Position numbers and translations under genes: made by a program. A stretch of 64,000 nt of DNA from Eudorina sp. 2006-703-Eu-15. Lineage: Eukaryota; Chlorophyta; Chlorophyceae; Chlamydomonadales; Volvocaceae. Within the stretch, counting starts at the first letter, position 1. The number at the start of each line of letters is the position of its first letter. The DNA lies in NCBI GenBank assembly GCA_003117195.1, contig BDSI01000198.1:62001-126000 (forward strand). The letters run 5' to 3'. The notes beneath the pieces are model-generated. The model did no database searches. It worked only from the letters and a program-made list of their open reading frames with translations, and was not told the DNA's origin. This document shows, in pieces, positions 58,855 through 64,000 of this stretch.

Positions 58855-61800
58855 ATGCAGGCTAGTGTCAGCTACGAACTTATAAACGGACGTCACGTAT
58901 GGTCACGGCATGTTGACGGCGTCGAGAACGCAGCCAGCGACGTCAAGGTCCATGTCCATGATGGCCATCTGCTCATGAGTGTCAAGGGCAAGCAAATCGA
59001 GTAAGGCAACGCGTACAGGTATTGTAGCAGGCTGTTTGGTCAGGCGACGCGCGCGACGACGACCCCGGACGACCCATGGTTCCGAACTGTCCAGGAAGGC
59101 AAAAAGCCCGCGGGAATTCACGCAGCGTCCACTAAAACATAACATTAAAAAACAGCATGCATCCTGCTGAGCTCATTTTGCACGGATCTGCGCCGGCCGC
59201 CGTTGATCTGTGCGTCCTGTTCCCGGGCGGCTGCTGCAGCCCCGCCCAACGCGGGTGCGCTCACCAGCGTTCGTTCAGGCATATTGACCTGCCCGCGGAC
59301 GTGCACCGCACCCACTCGGTGTGCCGCTGCTGCGGCGACGGCGGCAGCAGCGAAGACGCGTTGCACCTGTGCCCAGCACGCCAAGCCGGCCCAGTCCATG
59401 ATACACTCACAGCCGGTCCATCCATCGCAGCCGGTCAAGTCGTCTGACCCCTCCAGAGGACTTCTGCCTGAGCCATTACCTCCCTGGCGCGTGCCGCCAC
59501 CTCCACCTGGCTCCATTTCTTCCTTTGCCACCTCGAGCCCAGCCCGCACCGCGCTCCAATCCCTGACCCGCCCGGGCGTTCGCGTCAGGCTGCCTGTTCT
59601 CCTGCACCCCTCCGCCCCGCATGCGGACCCTCCATCCCCCCGCCGCCGCGGCCTTTCACCTCCCCTGCCTCTCACAACCCTGCCGCTCCTCCCCTCCCCC
59701 TTTCACCCCCTTTCCCCCCACACACACTCCTCCTCAGGGACATTCAGCTGCCTCCCAACGCCTACACGGGCGACGCCCGCGCGTCCTACCAGCGCGGTAC
59801 GGTGCGTGTGGAGATGGCGGCCAAGGACCCGGGCGCCCCCGCCATGGTGGAGAAGGCGCTGATGGACCCCGACCGGCCGCACCCGCGGGAGGTGCCGCTG
59901 CTGCTGCACGGACACGGCCAGGGACACGCACACGGCTTCGTGGCGGCGGGGGGCGTGCCGCTCAAGGAGGACCCCACCGGGTGAGGGGGGCGGTGGAAGG
60001 GGGGACAGGGGAGGGGGAGGGGCGCGGACTTGCGAGGCATGTTAGGAGGACGTAGTCAGTGGCTTTGACAGATGAGGGAGATGGAAGTGCGAGGCGGGGG
60101 TCGAGGGAGGCAGGACGGGGGCGTGTGGTGGACACGCAGTTACGGTTTCCGTACAAGTGCGCGTGGCGTCGGTCTTAAAAAATATGTTAGCCGTCCTGGT
60201 TCGAATCTGTGTGCGGCTCCAAAGACACGACTTCAAAGGGCAGCGTGGTTCACCGCAGTGCCGTCCTCGTGCATGTCTGTTTGGAGTCCAGCAACCATCC
60301 GCTGTGTTTCTGCGGACGTTGTCTCCTTCCCTCGCCACACCATCTAGCCTTGAGTAAGAGATCCGACCCGACCCGACCTGACCCGACCTGACCCGACCTG
60401 AACTGAACTGAACTGAATTGAACTGAGCTGAAGCGACCCGACTCGAGATTCCCCCTCCTCACCCCGAAAGGTGCCACACCCGCCTAATCTGCCTCCCTGA
60501 CTGCCCCGTCGTCGTCCCGCCTCGGGGTCGCGCAGCCGCGGCGCCCCTACACCCGCCCAGGTGGAGTACGGCGAGCGCAACGACGAGCTGTTCGGCCGCC
60601 CCGGTGTCAAGGCGGTCATGCCATCCGCCAATCTCGCCTCATCCGTTGTCACCGACATGCCCATCCTCACCAACCCGGTGAGCCGCCACCGGGTGTGGGA
60701 CCTGACCTGACCTGAACCAATATCATGTGACCCGACCCGACCCCGACCCGACCCGACCCGACCCGACCCGACCCGACCCGACCCGACCCGACCCGACCTG
60801 ACCTGACCTCCCAAAGGGCGCCGCTATTGAAACCGCTGACAACGGCGAGACGGTGGTGGTGGACCCCCGCACCTCCGACACCCGGATGTACGTGCCCACG
60901 GTGGATCAGGTGAGAGGGGGGGTGAGGGGGAGGAAGATGGGGGCAGGGAGAGGAGGCAGGGGCAGGGAGAGGGGGCAGGAGGAGGGAGAGGGGGCGGGAG
61001 GCAGGGGCAGGGGGAGATGAGATGCGGTGAGGTGCAATGAGGCGGAGGTGGACTGTTGATTGTTGGGTCGGGGAGGAGGCACTTGGGGTTTGGGAAGGGG
61101 GTAGGTCAGGGTAGGGCAGGGCAGGGCAGGGGAGGAGTCCGAGCCGTAGGCGGGCGGGCTATGAGGAGGGGTGCGGCAGGGTGGCCTCTGGAAGCAGGCA
61201 GGGTTGCGGGGCGGGGAGGGTGCGGGGAAGACAGCGTCGCTTGAGCTTGAGCTTGAGCTTTAGCTAGGAGTCGGACGGGCGGGCGACCGCACGGCTGCTG
61301 CTGAGAGCTCGCTGCGGTGCCAACCTACATCGACCCATGGGTCGTGCAGCCCACCACAACACACAGCCCGTGACGTGCCCTCCGCTGCCGGTCATCATGC
61401 ATTCCTAACCGGCTGTTAGTCGCTTGGCCTTGTGAACTCCCCCTCCCCCTGGAGCAAGCCGCAGCGCGGCGTGTTATCGAACAATGTTGCAGTGGACCCC
61501 GCGCTGGGGTCATCTGTCACCGCCGCAGCATCCTCATCGCACGCTGCACAAACGGATCCGTGCCCATGGCGCACCGGACAGGCCCGACTTGCCAGCCACG
61601 CAGAGTACCGTAACGCTCTTCGCCGGGGCGGTGCTTCCCTCCTCGCCCCTCTCCTCTGGTGCTGCTCACCCCCCACCAACCTTCAACGGACTTCTGCACT
61701 GGCAATCAATCAGCTCGCAGCTTGAATATATCTTTACCCATCTCCTATGCCCCCACCGCCCACCCCCACCCGTCCATTGCGGCTGTGGCTGTCTCCCTCC

Positions 61801-64000
61801 CCCAGCTGACTGAGCGGCTGGGTCGAGCCGAGCTGGCCCCCGCGGGCACCACCCTGGTGCGGGGCGCCCGGGACAAGGTGGTGGAGGCCGAGTACGAGCA
61901 GCCGGAGGGGGACGAGGGGGAGGTCGGAGACCAGCAGAACCGCAAGAAGTGGGTGGCGCGAGGTCGCCGACCGGCGGAAGGGGCAGAGGGGGCCGGAGGT
62001 ATTTGGGGCTGTGGTGCGGCTGCAGCCGCCGGGCGCACCCCACCCGGCTGGATCACGACCCGGCCTCGCGGTTCTGCTCTCGGACTGCTCCGCCCCTTGT
62101 TCTGCCGGCTGCCGCCTCTCTCTGCCAGCGCCCCCTCCCCAGTCCCAACCCCCATCCCCCATCCCCCGCCCCTGGCCCTTCGCCCAGCTGCTCCAACCCA
62201 ACCCGCTGCCTCGCCCCGCCCTCTCCTCGTTGCACCGACACCCAGCGCAGCCTGCCTCAATCCCCACCCATTCTCAGGACGTATTGCCCCGCCCCCCCTC
62301 TCACTCTCCGGCGCCCCCCTCCCCCCCCGAAAACTTCCTGTACCTCCCTCCTCCCCCCCCCAAGGGTGGACTACGTGGAGGAGAAGGTGGGTTTGGCCAC
62401 CCGGCCGCTGGAGGCCCGCGACTTCTACGCCACCTGCGAGTCCGCCACCGAGCCCTTCAGCAGCGTCAAGGCGCACGCGGGCCCGGACGGCGACCCCGCA
62501 CTGGCCTGCGACATGTGCCGCTGCGCGCCCTGCCAGTGCGACAAGATGGCCAAGGGCTTCCCGTACGAGGTCAGTGAGTGCGTGTGTGTGTGCGTGTGTG
62601 CGTGTGTGGCAGGGGGCCGGGGTGGGGATGTGGGTGAGTTGGGGGGGGGGCAAGGCGTGGGCGGCAATCGAACCCCCATCAACAGGAGGTCAACGCCGAG
62701 TGCCAGCGGCTGCACCGGCATCTGGAAGAGGTGACGGCGGCCCACAGGGCGCTGTCGATGGAGTCGGCCGCGGGGGGGGGGCTGGCTTGCGGGCGCAGGC
62801 CGAGGAGCGGGAGCGGGTGCGCCCCCTCCCCTCCTTCCCACACTAGTAGTGCTCGCGAGAAGAGTAGTAGGGGTTGAACCTAAATACTGCTACCAGCCGG
62901 CCCGCGGCGAGCATTTCTAATACTAATTGAAGTCGTGCAAGCTAATGGCAAGGCAAAGCAGGGGCTCATGCACAGACGACGCACAGACAAAGAAAGCATG
63001 TTGCCCCGCACAAGCTAACCCGCCCCTGCTAGGTCTGTGCGATGCAGATGTAGACTGACGCACCAGAGCGACGAGCACAGGCAACAGCAACAATGCAGGT
63101 AGAGTCAGTAACCGTCGAAGCAAGCGAAGAGCAACGGCCCCCCACTCCCCACTCCCCCACCCAACGCCCCCAATATGTCTACCCCACCCAACGGCCGCCC
63201 CACCCCGCCCCAATATATCTACCCTACCCAACGCCCCCACCCCCTACCCCCCGCCCAACCAACCCCGGCCGTGCCTCAGCTGATCCCCCAGGAGCAGAAG
63301 CGCAGCGGCAAGCCCAGTGTGCACAACTACCGCAAGGCGGTGACGGGACACAACGCCCACCCCGCACACGACTATAAGGTGGGGCAGGGGGCAGTGGGCG
63401 GCCGGTAGGGCTGAGGGGGGCGGGGCGGGGAAGCGAGGGGCGGGGGATGGGGGTGGCGCAGGACGTACGACACTATACCTTGCTCTCAGTCCACACGAAA
63501 GCCTGGATGGGCCAGGAGCTGTGGACTGCCCTGGGTGGGTGGTGGCAGGTAGCATGGAGAGGAGCGGCCCAGCTGCCAACCCGCTCCCAGCCACCCTCCC
63601 ACCAAACCCCAGCCGCCCCGCTCCCCGGTCCTGCCCCTTCATCAAACCCGGCCCTCGGCCCCGCCTTTACTTCCACTCCGCTGCTCTTCGACCCCTTCTC
63701 TGCCCCTCTGTGCAATCACCTCTTTGACGCCGCCCCTCCCCCTCCCTCCCTCCCCCTTCTCCAACCTGTCCCGACCCCCCCCTCCCCGCCCCCCCGCCCC
63801 CCCGCCCCGGCCGTCAGCTGCACTCCAAGGTCCGCAGTGAGGAGCACGCGCAGGTGGGGTTCCGCACCCGCGAGTACGACGACAATGTGCCCACGGAGGG
63901 AGTGGGCAGTCTGGAGGACCTGCCGGCCAAGGAGCGGGACAAGGTCACCAACACCGTCGTGGGGGGCAGGTGGGGGGCACTGGGTCGGGTTTGGGGGTGC
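58855..64000 (+). CDS. HSP20-like domain protein with cysteine cluster, partial (right edge)
   Basis: Exons in phase: 58855-59000, 59738-59980, 60536-60677, 60817-60909, 61806-61948, 62365-62569, 62686-62730, 62799-62816, 63280-63378, 63818-63969, continuing past the window. At least 395 residues are seen. Residues ~28-75 look like an alpha-crystallin/HSP20 fold: 'DVKVHVHDGHLLMSVKGKQI', then 'IQLPPNAYTGDARASYQRGT' and 'VRVEMA'. The rest is not recognised. It includes 'VEYGERNDELFGRPGVKAVM', 'GETVVVDPRTSDTRMYVPTV', and a tight cluster 'CDMCRCAPCQCDKM' in exon 6 (about residue 283). A short charged helix and a Lys/His-rich segment follow. Possible role: co-chaperone or scaffold, perhaps metal-binding; this is inference. 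The two smallest exons (7 and 8) are less certain. Confidence 0.65.
60362..60440. repeat. Degenerate (ACCCG)n/(AACTG)n array in intron 2
   Basis: ACCCG and ACCTG pentamers grade into AACTG pentamers over about 80 bases, all of period five. Confidence 0.85.
60700..60812. repeat. (ACCCG)n array in intron 3
   Basis: About 15-20 ACCCG units with flanking ACCTG variants fill most of this 139-base intron. Confidence 0.9.
61440..61530 (-). repeat. Diverged GGGTCCACTGCAAC repeat copy in intron 4
   Basis: The minus strand reads GGTGACAGATGACCCCAGCG then CGGGGTCCACTGCAACA, homologous to the copies at 35,200 and 46,610. Here the frame remains open on the minus strand ('EDAAAVTDDPSAGSTATLF'). Confidence 0.55.

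Noticed and set aside
60700..60812. ACCCG array as a telomere-like or CRISPR-like repeat
   Set aside because: Simple pentamer microsatellite inside an intron; no spacers and not the TTTTAGGG telomere repeat of these algae.
61659..62846. 395-residue plus-strand open frame
   Set aside because: Runs through introns of the HSP20-like gene; only the parts matching the spliced exons look coding.

Overview
This window is nuclear DNA of a green alga, most likely a volvocine/chlamydomonadalean chlorophyte. The genes are split into many short, GC-rich exons by GT-AG introns. TGTAA, the usual chlorophyte polyadenylation signal, lies downstream of several genes. The proteins are eukaryotic and plant/algal in type, and introns and spacers hold retroelement debris and short tandem repeats. 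Nothing prokaryotic, no CRISPR array, and no rRNA or tRNA gene was recognised. Exon structures were built by hand: every exon junction quoted keeps the reading frame, and homology was judged from family motifs by eye.

Layout. 1-7.8 kb: no host gene recognised; one copy of a dispersed LINE-3'-end-like repeat, a frameshifted Penelope-like reverse transcriptase, and a LINE C-terminal (zf-RVT) fragment on the other strand. 7.8-10.8 kb (-): METTL18/HPM1-type histidine methyltransferase, 8 exons. 12.1-18.9 kb (+): PDX3-type fusion of NAD(P)HX epimerase and pyridoxamine-phosphate oxidase, 12 exons. 20.4-21.6 kb (+): GATA zinc-finger protein. 24.0-25.6 kb (-): ureidoglycolate lyase, divergent from a gene of unknown function with a possible mitochondrial presequence (25.8-28.7 kb, +). 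That gene converges on a 94-residue single-membrane-span protein (28.9-29.3 kb, -). 32.2-40.3 kb (+): ARM/HEAT-like protein with a C-terminal coiled coil. 42.2-48.0 kb (+): glucose-6-phosphate dehydrogenase, 13 exons. 49.5-51.9 kb (-): LSM14/Scd6/DCP5 mRNP protein, divergent from an unrecognised 130-residue protein (52.2-52.8 kb, +). 53.3-54.3 kb (-): RNase H2 subunit C. 57.7-58.4 kb (-): Yippee-like protein, divergent from a large gene (58.9 kb to beyond the right edge, +) with an alpha-crystallin/HSP20-like N-terminus and a later cysteine cluster.

The genes do not form one pathway. They are an ordinary algal gene neighbourhood: vitamin B6 and NAD(P)H repair, NADPH supply, purine catabolism, mRNA storage and decay, RNase H2, transcription. 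Five close head-to-head or tail-to-tail pairs suggest shared promoters or overlapping 3' ends. The least explained items are the HSP20-like/cysteine-cluster protein, the three small or mitochondrial-looking unknown proteins, and a repeat family sharing one terminal motif that occurs in introns of several genes.
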